Shown in pieces: positions 7,367 through 15,291 of a stretch of 22,817 bases of DNA (the first letter of the stretch is position 1; every line of letters begins with the position of its first letter). The DNA comes from Streptomyces regalis (GTDB taxonomy: Bacteria > Actinomycetota > Actinomycetes > Streptomycetales > Streptomycetaceae): positions 1-22,817 of the forward strand of contig NZ_LLZG01000030.1 in NCBI RefSeq assembly GCF_001509475.1. The letters run 5' to 3'. A program made the translations under genes and the position numbers. The notes under the pieces are model-generated. The model did not search any database and was not told the origin of the DNA. It saw nothing but the letters and a program-made list of their open reading frames with translations.

Positions 7367-7648
7367 CCGGCAGACCTCCTGAGTTTCCGCCACACCCGCG
7401 TCGCGTGGCGCCCGAACTCGATGCTAGGGCGATGCGGTCAGTGCAGCATCCGCTCCGGCTCACCAGGCCAAGAGCAGACGGCCCCCACCGTCGAATCGCC
7501 GCTGAACTGCGCACACGCACTGGCCATACGGGCTCAATCAGCCATATCTCCCGCTCAGTGGCTCGGCCTACTCGCCGGGCTCACACTCGGCGCGGCGGGC
7601 ACGGCAGGTGTCAACTCCACCCCCCTTGCGGGTAAAGGGGTCATATGC

Positions 7649-8283
7649 GTGGGGGGGCGGATCCGAGTCAGACAAACCATGTTGGTAGCGGGCACAGTCG
7701 TCGCGGTGGTGTTCTTCTGGTGGGTAGCGCTCGGCCCTCTGACCTGGCTGATCGCCGGAGACACCGTGAGGACGATCTCCGATGCGAAGGACCGGGCGGC
7801 GCACTGAACACTGTTCGGCAATCCATCATTCAGTCTGCGGCAGGAACTGGAGCCGTGGGTGCACTCGTGTTCACTGCCCGCAACTACCTTCTGTCACGTG
7901 AAGGCCAAGTCACCGATCGATACGCGACGGCGATTGGGCAGCTCGCCTCGGACAAGGGCGATGAACGTATGGGCGGAATCTACGGGCTGGAGCGGATCAT
8001 GGCCGACTCACCGCGCGACCACTACACGATCGTGGAAGTCCTGGCTGCTTTTGTGCGGGAGCATGCACAAACACCCGCCGCCCCGGATGCAGTTGATGCG
8101 CGCGCGCCAGCGGATGTGCAGGCAGCTCTCACCGTGTTGGGACGTCGGCCGCAGCGACCAGAGTTGAAACTGAGGCCGATCAACCTGATCGGCGCGTGGT
8201 TCTGCGCACTGATCGGCGCCACCATCGCGCTGCTGCTACTCAGCAAGTGGCACGACCGCCAGCTGGCGCGGCCGGCCAGGTAA
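7649..8283 (+). pseudogene. Pentapeptide-repeat-type membrane protein, frameshifted and 3' shortened
   Basis: From the GTG at 7649 (AAGGGG 8 bases upstream; ATG at 7679 is an alternative) frame 2 encodes a membrane helix, MLVAGTVVAVVFFWWVALGPLTWLIAG, then DAKDRAAH and a stop at 7805-7807. The family continues as (D)ALNTVRQ..., which is present in frame 1: ALNTVRQSIIQSAAGTGAVGALVFTARNYLLSREGQVTDRYATAIGQLAS, then GGIYGLERIMADSPRDHYTIVEVLAAFVRE and ADVQAALTVLGRRP. This order is typical of Streptomyces membrane proteins that end in pentapeptide repeats. Loss of one base in GCGG(A)CGCACTG near 7795-7800 would explain the shift. Only one or two weak pentapeptide units (INLIGAWF) remain before the stop at 8283. 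Confidence 0.75.
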
Positions 8284-8346
8284 CCAGGAAGGCCAATCCC
8301 CGCACCGCGCACGCGGCACCGCGCCTCACTTCCCGGCAACGGTACA

Positions 8347-8457
8347 GGCGTTGCCGAGTGGCACACCACTGCGGAGGATTCGGCGTTCGCGCTAATCGCG
8401 GAACGCCACCCGCAGGGCCACGTGGCGGCGCTCACCAAACCGATCATCCTCACCTGA
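8347..8457 (+). pseudogene. Short coding-like remnant, unknown
   Basis: The forward frame reads GVAEWHTTAEDSAFALIAE, then RHPQGHVAALTKPIILT and a stop. The composition is protein-like and the third positions are GC-rich, but there is no start codon or ribosome binding site, and the frame upstream is not coding-like. I do not recognise it; it may be the tail of a lost gene. Confidence 0.25.
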
Positions 8458-8462
8458 GCCGG

Positions 8463-8927
8463 TCAACTCGGGCTTGGATTCGGAGCGTCCACCGCCTCGC
8501 CCGGCAACGTGACAACACCACCGATCTCCTGCGTAACCCGGGCCTGTCCCTTCAGGAACGCGAACCGGTTCAGCAAGGTGTACCCCTCGCACAGCACCAC
8601 CTCGTGGCCGGCGTAGCTCTCCAGGTTGAGAACGGCGGCCTCCACGTTGGTGATCTCGCTGACCAGCATCGGTATGCCGGAGCTGCCGAGTGCGTGTGCG
8701 GCACCGGCGCGTTCGTACAGCACGGGCACGAGCGCGGAGCCGCTGGCGTCGATGACCGTCGATGCAGGGCTGTCACTCAGCTCACGCAGCCGCGTCCGGG
8801 CGTGGAAGGTGACGCGCTCGATCGCCCGCAGTTCGTCCATGGTGATCTCGAACGCCAGTGGCTCTGGCGTGGCGGCGGAAGCGGCGCGGCCGGCAGCGCG
8901 CTTGGCGCATCTCTTGAAGATCGGCAC
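8463..8927 (-). CDS. Conserved-looking protein of unknown function
   Basis: 154 codons from the GTG at 8927. The frame extends to a GTG at 8945, but AGGAGG lies between the two, 9 bases before the GTG at 8927, so I prefer the shorter form. After a basic N-terminus (PIFKRCAKRAAGRAA) comes FEITMDELRAIERVTFHARTRLREL, then alternating strands and helices: STVIDASGSALVPVLYE, IPMLVSEITNVEAAVLNLE, HEVVLCEGYTLLNRFAFLKG and QARVTQEIGGVVTLP. There is no signal peptide or membrane helix. I do not recognise a family. It is the only intact gene between the pentapeptide relic and the STAS-like relic. Confidence 0.65.
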   Translation of the reverse strand: MPIFKRCAKRAAGRAASAATPEPLAFEITMDELRAIERVTFHARTRLRELSDSPASTVIDASGSALVPVLYERAGAAHALGSSGIPMLVSEITNVEAAVLNLESYAGHEVVLCEGYTLLNRFAFLKGQARVTQEIGGVVTLPGEAVDAPNPSPS

Positions 8928-9373
8928 AGAGAAGGGCCTCCTCACGGACGGTCCGACACGAGCACAACACCCCGACGGCGGGCGTCGGTGCGGCGAACTC
9001 TGTGTCAGCGCGGGTCAGATGGCGTGGGGAGACCGAAAGCGACCCTTCTGACAGGGGTGAAGCGCTTTCCATGGTAGACGCGAAATGATCAATGAAGTCT
9101 GGCCGAAGAATTACGAATGTGTGACGGCATGGGGCCGGCCGCGAGGACCCTCAACGAGTCACCCGAACCACACCCTCCTGAATCACCGAAACCGCCAACC
9201 GCCCGTCCTGCGTGTCAATGCGAGGTCGCGCAGCGCGTCGGGCAGGCTGGCGACGGCACAAAACGCGTACCGCGGCAACGTGCGGCGTAAGCGACGGTGA
9301 CGAAACAGCACAGGTTGGAGCTGTACTTGACGGCGCCACCGACGAGCCGCGCGCCGAGCACGGGGGAGCGTCT
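8928..9373. other. Intergenic stretch without a supported gene
   Basis: Frames on both strands here give arginine-rich or proline-rich translations without recognisable motifs. It holds the upstream region of the unknown minus-strand gene; a less GC-rich patch at 9080-9120 could be its promoter, but I cannot define the boxes. The forward frame just before 9374 (VGAVLDGATDEPRAEHG) may be a weak remnant. Confidence 0.35.
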
Positions 9374-9721
9374 TTGGAGAGCAAGATTCTGCGGCTGCGC
9401 GTGCTGGCGGAGGGCCCGTAACGGGCGTGGATGGCGGTCAGTGGAACGCTCGGACCGGCCACGGAACATCATGTCCGGCAGCGGCTGAGTGACCGCGCCA
9501 AGGCCGGAACCTACCTTTTCTTCCTCGACGTGCGGGACCTGCACTGCGCCGAGCAGGCGGCACGGGACGGACTGATGGCCCTGTTCCCGGTCGGCTCCCG
9601 TGTCCGCTTCCATCTCGTCGGCGCCCCCGCCGAGCTCCGCGCATCGATTGGCGCTGACCCGCGGTTCGTATTGCATACCGATTTGGAGGCCGCCTGGAAC
9701 CGGTGGTCGAAGGCCGAGTGA
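9374..9721 (+). pseudogene. STAS-like protein gene with in-frame TAA at codon 16
   Basis: A TTG at 9374 has GGGGGAG (9362-9368) 5 bases upstream and begins ESKILRLRVLAEGP, then TAA at 9419-9421. The same frame then runs RAWMAVSGTLGPATEHHVRQRLSD, LFFLDVRDLHCAEQAARDGLMALF, RFHLVGAPAELRASI and ends WNRWSKAE. This looks like one small STAS-like domain whose first strand is cut off by the stop. Re-initiation at ATG 9431 would give 96 residues without the first strand, and no good ribosome binding site precedes it. STAS proteins normally bind anti-sigma factors. The stop codon TGA overlaps a following GTG (9718), the usual coupling sign. Confidence 0.6.
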
Positions 9722-9842
9722 CCAAGCCGTCGGCGACCGAGGAGGCGGAACTCCACTGCGATGAACCTCAGGAACTCGTGGAGAGCCCCCTCCACGTGGT
9801 CACGGCACGGTTCCCAGTCGAGGATCCAGCAGTTGGTGACGG
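9718..9842 (+). pseudogene. Start of a coupled downstream gene, truncated
   Basis: The GTG at 9718 overlaps the STAS-like stop (GTGA). It begins VTKPSATEEAELHCDEPQELVE and SPLHVVTARFPVEDPAVGD, which looks like real coding sequence; after about 9840 the frame becomes proline-rich and the neighbouring frame takes on GNAT-like sequence. I infer a gene start joined to a different gene by deletion. The family is not recognised. Confidence 0.3.
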
Positions 9843-9923
9843 GCTATCGAGCTGGGCCTCAGCGGTAGCCCCCGAGCCCAGGCCAATCGCGTTCTGGCGC
9901 CCTGCCGTCTGCCCCTGGAGCCT

Positions 9924-10259
9924 TTGCGAGTCACCGCCGATTACATCGCCCGGCACCGGGTTTTCGTGGCCGTCGATGCGGTCGGGCGGCCGCTGGGCTT
10001 CTACGCCCTGGTGCTGGAACCACCGGAGCTGGACCTGGCGTTCGTGGCGGACAGCGCACAGGGAAGGGGCATCGGCCGGCTCCTCGTCGAGCACATGGTC
10101 GGCCAGGCCAGGGAGGCCGGTCTGACTGACGTCCGCGTGGTCTCTCATCCCCCAGCCGAGGAGTTCTACCGGCGCCTGGGCGCCGAGCGGGTGGGGACGG
10201 TCGCCCCGTCGCCGCCGAAGGTCGCGTGGGAGCGTCCGGAGCTGCGGTTCACCGTCTGA
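9924..10259 (+). CDS. GNAT-family acetyltransferase, N-terminally shortened
   Basis: From a TTG at 9924 the product has 111 codons against about 140-170 for usual GNATs. It retains the central strands (VFVAVDAVGRPLGFYALVLE), motif A with the acetyl-CoA loop (DLAFVADSAQGRGIGRLLVEHM, Q-G-R-G-I-G), and the motif B end (DVRVVSHPPAEEFYRRLGAERVG). The family's first strand and two helices should precede it. The same frame is open back to 9840 (ELGLSGSPRAQANRVLAPCR) but only loosely fits and has no start codon. I infer a shortened gene, probably inactive, next to a truncated upstream gene. The reaction would be transfer of acetyl from acetyl-CoA to an unknown amine. Its 3' end overlaps a transposase remnant on the other strand. 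Confidence 0.65.
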   Translation: MRVTADYIARHRVFVAVDAVGRPLGFYALVLEPPELDLAFVADSAQGRGIGRLLVEHMVGQAREAGLTDVRVVSHPPAEEFYRRLGAERVGTVAPSPPKVAWERPELRFTV

Positions 10260-10365
10260 CCAGGCGCGGCCGGCCGGACTTCTCACCCCTCGGCAACGAC
10301 GCTTCCAGCACAGCCCATGGTTCGTCTGTCAGATCTCCATGTGCCGCGAACCAAGATCGTCCCAT
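10249..10365 (-). pseudogene. N-terminal remnant of an IS5-family transposase
   Basis: From the ATG at 10365 it reads MGRSWFAAHGDLTDEPWAVL, then EASLPRGEKSGRP, the conserved start of a second type of IS5-family transposase (pattern GDLT-DE-WA-LEPLLP-....GRP). The similarity stops at about 10262, where the sequence becomes RLVRR and a stop. No terminal repeats were found. It is unlike the transposase at 5708-6573, so a different IS once inserted here. Confidence 0.7.
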
Positions 10366-10406
10366 GGTCAGGATCTGCTTTCTGCACGCGCCCCGGCGCC
10401 CCGGCG

Positions 10407-11108
10407 TCAGTGCTGGTTCACCGGAAAGACGGCCGCCGGATCGCAACGCGCCGGGCAGGCAAGCAGGTAGACCTCGTTGCCGAGGAACAGGAGGTAGGCG
10501 TCGTCCCGGATGCTGTAGGGCTGCACCGGGGCCCCGGAGTGGACGCCGAACTCCTGGTACTCGGGTACCTGGCAGAGGAACGCCATCTCCGTGCCGCACG
10601 CGCACCAATACCGCTCGGGCCACTGCGCCCAGGCCGCCGTACCACCCACCTTGAAATGCACGTCGAACGGCCCGTGCGCGTCCACGAAGGGCCGCAGGGT
10701 CAGGGGCAGGGCGCGCACGGCCGGTTCGGGCTCCGCTTCCGGCACCCCCGGGTCACGCTGGAGCAGCACCCGCCAGAACGAGCCCGGGAACGGCGGCTGC
10801 GGAGCCTCCCAGAACCGGGGCACGAGGCGGCCGTCGGCCGTCACCGGGTCGGACGCGTCGTTGTGGTGGGCGCAGTGGAAGACCGACAGGTGTTCTCCGC
10901 CGAAGAACTCGATGTCGTCCGGCAGGTCCAGTTGGAAGAACAGGGCCATCCGCTCGCCGCAGAAGCAACGCGGCCACTCCTGGTCGTCGTCGAAGTAGGG
11001 CCACCCGCCCAACGAGTTCCGGGCCGGCCGGTCCAGCGGTTCCGTACCGGTCTCGACCCTGTACGCGGGCAGCGGCGCCCACATCTCCTCCACTCCGCCG
11101 TCGCTCAC
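10407..11108 (-). CDS. YwqG/DUF1963-like protein
   Basis: 233 residues from the GTG at 11108, which overlaps the stop of the SUKH gene (GTGA). An ATG at 11084 preceded by GGAG 8 bases upstream is a good alternative start. Two similar halves are visible: LGGWPYF....EWPRCFCGERMALFFQLDLP early, and GTAAWAQWPERYWCACGTEMAFLCQVPE late. Each has a W-P-x-C-x-C-G-x-x-M core, reminiscent of YwqG/DUF1963 proteins. The C-x-C-G pairs could bind metal, which is inference. There is no signal peptide. Members of this family are often found beside SUKH proteins and toxin-immunity loci, which fits the operon seen here, but no toxin gene is visible. Confidence 0.75.
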   Translation of the reverse strand: MSDGGVEEMWAPLPAYRVETGTEPLDRPARNSLGGWPYFDDDQEWPRCFCGERMALFFQLDLPDDIEFFGGEHLSVFHCAHHNDASDPVTADGRLVPRFWEAPQPPFPGSFWRVLLQRDPGVPEAEPEPAVRALPLTLRPFVDAHGPFDVHFKVGGTAAWAQWPERYWCACGTEMAFLCQVPEYQEFGVHSGAPVQPYSIRDDAYLLFLGNEVYLLACPARCDPAAVFPVNQH

Positions 11109-12505
11109 CGGGTGCCCCCGGCCGTCCGGTCGGTGTCCAGGTCGCCTTCGAGGACGGTCCGGGTGATCAGGGGGCGGTCCCACAGGGCGAGGAGCTCATT
11201 GGCGAGGTCGAGGACCGGCAGCGGGTGCTGTTCGCCCTGCACATCGATGGCGGCGGCCGACAGGCTCCGGGGGACGGCGCCCGCGTCGAGCAGGACGCGC
11301 CACTCCTCGGGGCCGAGGCTCAGGTACTCCAGACCCGTCAGCCCGGCGATCTCCAGGGGATCAGCCAGCGTGCCCGGGGAGGCGGTGAGCGTCCGCAGGC
11401 GGGGGAGGCCGGCGACCGGGGCGAGGCCGACCGGCTCGCCCTTCCGACCACCGATCCGGAGCACCTCCAGCTCGGGCCGGGCGGCGGCCACCATGCTGCC
11501 CGGGCTGTGTGTGCTCACCTGGGCCACCACCGGCGGACGGCTCCAGTCATGGTCCGAGCGCCAGTCGCTGCGGTGGTTGACCACCATGTCGGTGAGGGAG
11601 TCGGCGCGCAGTGCGGCCCCGATGCTCCGCTCGTGGTCGATCATGATGACCTGCCCGGCGTGTCCGCCCGGGCCCGGTGTCAGGTCGAGGGCCAGCCGGT
11701 CGCCGCCGCCGTTGTCGCCGAAGGCGATCCAGCCGGGCGAGCCGACGAGGCCCTGCACGGCGGCGTCCGGTGCGGTGACGACCGCGTCCTTGGCGGCGAA
11801 CTGCCAAGGGCAGGGACGGGACCGGGCGTCCGCGATGTAGAGCCCGTCCAGGGGGAAGAGCTCACAGCCGACCGCTTTGCTGACGCGTTCCTGCGCCGCG
11901 TAGTCGCCGCTCCAGTCCTGCCACCGCGCACGGGTGACGCGGTAGAGGGCCTTGAGCTCGTCGGGCAGCGTGACACCGAGGCGCGCCTCCGCTGTGGCTA
12001 TCTCCTCCTCGGTGGCACCGATGGCGTCGGGGAGCCGCCCGCGAACGGTCCGCTCCAGCAGCGCCGGGTCCGCCGACGGCGCCGGCGCCGCGCCCGGGAC
12101 CTCCTCGGGCAGGCGCCGCCAGGGCTCGGGAACGGCGCCCTCGACCAGGACCAGGGCTCCGACGAAAGGGCTCCTGACGCCGTGCTCCACGGCGGGCCCC
12201 GCGTCGATGACATGGAGCACGGTCTTCCCGTCCGGCGCCGTCTCGACCATGTACGAAACGCCGCTCGCGCCGTCGGCCCTGAGGGCGGCCTGGACCCGTT
12301 CCACGGCGGTGAACTGGTCCTGCATGTCTGCCACTTGCAGGGCTCGCCCTGGCACCGGGCGCGGCTGTTGCGCGGGCAGGGTCCAACTGCCGAGACTGAT
12401 CTGGCCCGTGAAGCAACCACCCGGCGCGGCAAGCTGCTCCGCGTGGGAATCCCGCACCAGCCGCAGCAGCGGCTCCCAGGTCGCGAAGTCATGTATCGAG
12501 GACAA
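11105..12505 (-). CDS. SUKH (SMI1/KNR4) domain protein
   Basis: 466 residues from the TTG at 12505, chosen because GGAG lies 7 bases upstream; the frame extends to a GTG at 12544 with no proper site. Residues 1-140 form an N-terminal region beginning SSIHDFATWEPLLRLVRD. The SUKH signature is at about 155-290: AIGATEEEIATAEARLGVTLPDELKALYRV, then WIAFGDNGGGDRLALDL and VIMIDHERS. The last ~150 residues have leucine-rich-repeat-like steps (LEVLRIGG, LPRLRTLTAS, LTGLEYLSLG). SUKH proteins are known as immunity proteins for contact-dependent or polymorphic toxins and as protein-binding regulators. The next gene overlaps its stop. The toxin partner, if any, is outside the window. Confidence 0.88.
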   Translation of the reverse strand: MSSIHDFATWEPLLRLVRDSHAEQLAAPGGCFTGQISLGSWTLPAQQPRPVPGRALQVADMQDQFTAVERVQAALRADGASGVSYMVETAPDGKTVLHVIDAGPAVEHGVRSPFVGALVLVEGAVPEPWRRLPEEVPGAAPAPSADPALLERTVRGRLPDAIGATEEEIATAEARLGVTLPDELKALYRVTRARWQDWSGDYAAQERVSKAVGCELFPLDGLYIADARSRPCPWQFAAKDAVVTAPDAAVQGLVGSPGWIAFGDNGGGDRLALDLTPGPGGHAGQVIMIDHERSIGAALRADSLTDMVVNHRSDWRSDHDWSRPPVVAQVSTHSPGSMVAAARPELEVLRIGGRKGEPVGLAPVAGLPRLRTLTASPGTLADPLEIAGLTGLEYLSLGPEEWRVLLDAGAVPRSLSAAAIDVQGEQHPLPVLDLANELLALWDRPLITRTVLEGDLDTDRTAGGTR

Positions 12506-12644
12506 CGGCTCTCTCCGCTCGGTCGGTTGGTTGGCCGGCAGCACTCCTGATCACTGCGTGCGACGCGATCCTAGGACCGGCCACTGACACTGCCGCTCCG
12601 TCTGATCTACCGCCTCCCGAGACACGGAGACCGGGAGAAGAGCG

Positions 12645-13139
12645 ATGGGTGTTCTGACCGACTGCTTCCGCGCACCGAAAGCCGCAGCGGTGGTGCAGTC
12701 GCTGGAGGAGACGGACGGCGGATCCCCGCTCCACGCGGAACCCCCGGTGTTCGACGGAGTCGACGCCAAGCGTGTGGATCCGGTCGTCGTCCTGGGGCAG
12801 TTGGTCGCCGCCATCCGCCGGACGGAGTGGCGGGTGGACCTGGTGGAGCAGACGACCGTGTGGCCGACCTCCCCGGAACCGGGTCCGGACGGCCCCGAGT
12901 CCGAGGACGACCCGTGGGCGACGGGACCGTGGGTGTCGGAACTCCATCCCCTGGTAAGGGACACACTGGCCGGAGTACGGGACTCCGAAGTTCCCGCGGT
13001 CGTCGCCAGATGGCTACAGGCGGAGGAACTCCAAGGAGCGAGCCTCGAGGAAACGCAGCCACTGGCCGAGGAACTCTTCCTTCTTTCCAGACGGGCTCAC
13101 GCGGCCGGTGAGCGGCTCTACTGCTGGATGTCACTGTGA
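12645..13139 (+). CDS. Conserved-looking Streptomyces protein of unknown function
   Basis: 164 codons from the ATG at 12645 with GGGAG 7 bases upstream. It starts MGVLTDCFRAPKAAAVVQSL, then FDGVDAKRVDPVVVLGQLVAAIR, an acidic proline-rich loop (PEPGPDGPESEDDP), then WVSELHPLVRDTLAG and helices with WLQAEELQGASLEETQPLAEELF, ending LYCWMSL. The protein is acidic and mostly helical, with no membrane segment. I do not recognise a family. It diverges from the SUKH operon with ~140 bp between starts, so shared control is possible. Together with the SUKH and YwqG-like genes it could belong to the same locus, which is inference. Confidence 0.75.
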   Translation: MGVLTDCFRAPKAAAVVQSLEETDGGSPLHAEPPVFDGVDAKRVDPVVVLGQLVAAIRRTEWRVDLVEQTTVWPTSPEPGPDGPESEDDPWATGPWVSELHPLVRDTLAGVRDSEVPAVVARWLQAEELQGASLEETQPLAEELFLLSRRAHAAGERLYCWMSL

Positions 13140-13661
13140 GGCCGCGCCGCCGCTGATCGTTCCTGTCGGCCGCTTGCCGCGAGGCGGGTGGCATGTCGAC
13201 CCCATACCGGATTCGTCTGCGCAGCCCACCCCGAGGACGGCTGCCTTCGTTGATCTCCAGGAACAGCGTTCGGCGACCGGTTCTGGAGGCGTCCGATGAT
13301 CACGTGGTCACGGATCTCGATGGGAGACGACGGCACTGTCGTGTCCACGAACGGAGGACGGCCAGCCTCTCCGTCAGAGCGGCCGACCGTCGAAAGGGCC
13401 TCCGGAGCCGGGCTCGAACGTCGTGCCGAGGTCGTACTGCGCGATCCCGAAAGGTTGGAAAATGGACGCGGACGCGGAGGAGGCTTCAACAAGCCGCGAT
13501 CCGCAGACACCTGCGCCGCTAGGACCGCGTGCACCACGGGGCCGGGGCTCACGGCCAGGACGACGGCGACGACGACTGAGCGCCAACGACGGCGCCCTGT
13601 CGGAGGGGCGTAGGCGCCACCCCCTTGCGGCGGCGCCGGACGGATGGGGACCCAACCGTGG
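13140..13661. other. Gene-free stretch, possible degraded sequence
   Basis: Frames on both strands are low-quality. One forward frame has a coding-like piece, GLERRAEVVLRDPERLENG (13405-13460), and one reverse frame has FGIAQYDLGTTFEPGSGGPF (13380-13440) over the same DNA; neither has a start with a ribosome binding site. I see no terminal repeats or RNA gene. Degraded coding DNA is the most likely content. Confidence 0.35.
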
Positions 13662-15044
13662 TCAGCCGTCGTCCTCGCCTCGACGCTCCCACTCCTCCTT
13701 GTCCTTCCTCTTTTCCCTGGCGTTCTCGCCTCCTACCCCTTCTGTCTCTTGGCCCTCGTCGTCCGAGAGAACAGAACTCGAAGGGCTTGGAGCGGCATTG
13801 GAGAGGACTGGGAGGGGGCTGGCTGGGCTTGGAGTGGCGCTCGGCTCAGCGGACCGAGCCGAGCGACTCGCTGCCGGATCAGGGCTCGTGGTACTGCTGG
13901 GACTGGTCCGAGAGTTTTCCGCCGCGCTGTTGTCAGGTGACCACCACACCATGCCGACGAGCATGGCCGCCAGGAAGATCACGGCCCCGGCGACGGCACT
14001 CACCAGCATCGGACGACGTGAGACGAGGTGCCGTACGTCCGGCCGCTGCCGGACCGCACGGCGAGATGGGCGGCCGGTATGCCCCGAGGCGGACGGCAGC
14101 ATGTACGTGGTCGCGGGCCCTGGTTCACCGACCGGGCCGTCCTGACCAGGCCCGAGCCCGGGGCTTGGTGGCGGGCCCGACGGGGACACCGTCCGCTGCC
14201 GGGACGTCGGTGCGGCAGCGGGCAGGGGCTCGGGACGGCCCTGCCATGCCCCGGCGGCGAACCAGTCAGCGGCCTGCTGGGCGGTGGGCCGCTCCTCCGG
14301 CTCCTTCGCGAGCAGGCCCAGCAGGTAGTTCTCGAACGCAGGCGGCAACAGGATGCAAAGCTCGCGCGGCGGTACGGGCGCGGCGTCGAGGTGCTGGTGC
14401 AGGATCGCAAGCGCGGTATCAGCCTGGAACGGCGCACGCCCGGTGAGGAGTTGGTACAACACACAACCCAGCGCGTACACGTCCGAGGCCGGTCCGGCGG
14501 ACCGTCCCAGCGCGCGCTCGGGGGCCAGGTAGAGGCTGGTGCCGACGATCTGCCCGGCGGCGGTCAGAGCGGCGGCCGGGTCGTCGAGGAAACGGGCGAT
14601 GCCGAAGTCGCCGATCTTGACGGTGCCGTCGGCGTCCAGGAGCAGGTTCGCGGGCTTGATGTCCCGGTGCACGACGCCCTGCCGGTGGGCGGCGGCGAGC
14701 CCGGCAGCCGCCTGGGCGGCGATACGGGCGACCTGCTCGGCCGGCAGCCGTCCGGCGGACGCAAGTCGGGCGAGGCTGTCGCCCTCGACCAGCTCCATCA
14801 CGAGGAACAAACGGTCCTCGTACTCCCCGAAGTCCAGCACGCCCACCACGTTCGGGTGGTTGAGCCGGCCGGCGGTCTGCGCCTCCAGCCGGAAGCGGGA
14901 GGCAGCGGTGGGATCGGCCTCCTGGGCCAGCAGGAGCTTCACCGCCACGGGCCGGCCCAGCGTCTCGTCGTACGCCCGCCAGACCTCCCCCATCGCGCCC
15001 CGCCCGATCGACGCGTCCAGCCGGTATCGGCCCGCTATCAGCAC
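13662..15044 (-). CDS. Membrane Ser/Thr protein kinase (PknB-type, no PASTA)
   Basis: 460 residues from the GTG at 15044 (GAGGA about 10 bases upstream); longer frames to 15545 are not coding-like. The kinase domain spans ~6-260: glycine loop IGRGAMGEV (13-21), VAVK with Lys36, Glu54, HRDIKPAN with Asp128 and Lys130, DFG 146-148, APE 174-176. All catalytic residues are present. A juxtamembrane Pro/Ser/Thr-rich linker follows, then one membrane helix (~346-368, MLVSAVAGAVIFLAAMLVGM) and a Ser/Pro-rich outer tail ending in a highly charged stretch (ENAREKRKDKEEWERR). No PASTA repeats or other sensor domain are visible. The kinase would phosphorylate cytosolic proteins on Ser/Thr in response to an outside signal. 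It lies 247 bp downstream of the ECF sigma factor on the same strand. Confidence 0.93.
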   Translation of the reverse strand: MLIAGRYRLDASIGRGAMGEVWRAYDETLGRPVAVKLLLAQEADPTAASRFRLEAQTAGRLNHPNVVGVLDFGEYEDRLFLVMELVEGDSLARLASAGRLPAEQVARIAAQAAAGLAAAHRQGVVHRDIKPANLLLDADGTVKIGDFGIARFLDDPAAALTAAGQIVGTSLYLAPERALGRSAGPASDVYALGCVLYQLLTGRAPFQADTALAILHQHLDAAPVPPRELCILLPPAFENYLLGLLAKEPEERPTAQQAADWFAAGAWQGRPEPLPAAAPTSRQRTVSPSGPPPSPGLGPGQDGPVGEPGPATTYMLPSASGHTGRPSRRAVRQRPDVRHLVSRRPMLVSAVAGAVIFLAAMLVGMVWWSPDNSAAENSRTSPSSTTSPDPAASRSARSAEPSATPSPASPLPVLSNAAPSPSSSVLSDDEGQETEGVGGENAREKRKDKEEWERRGEDDG

Positions 15045-15291
15045 CTGCGTGTCTTCCTCAGCTTCCGACGACTCGACAGCCGCAGGCCATAACGCACCGC
15101 GAAGGCGCGGCGGGTAGTGGGGGGTGCCGCAGCGGCTAAAGCGTACCGGCCGTCGCGTCGGCGACCGACCACGATCACCGACGAAAGGTCTCCCCTCGCT
15201 CGTACGGACGCCAGGCCGGGAACAGAGAGCAGGACACGTGGTATCCGGCGAGCAGAACTCGGCTCCAGAACGCTGCGGGCCGTCGCAGGCG

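Noticed and set aside
10317..12550. Long forward frames (507 and 441 codons) opposite the YwqG-like and SUKH genes
   Set aside because: Arg/Gly/Ala-rich translations with no domains; the minus-strand genes have clear motifs and ribosome binding sites.
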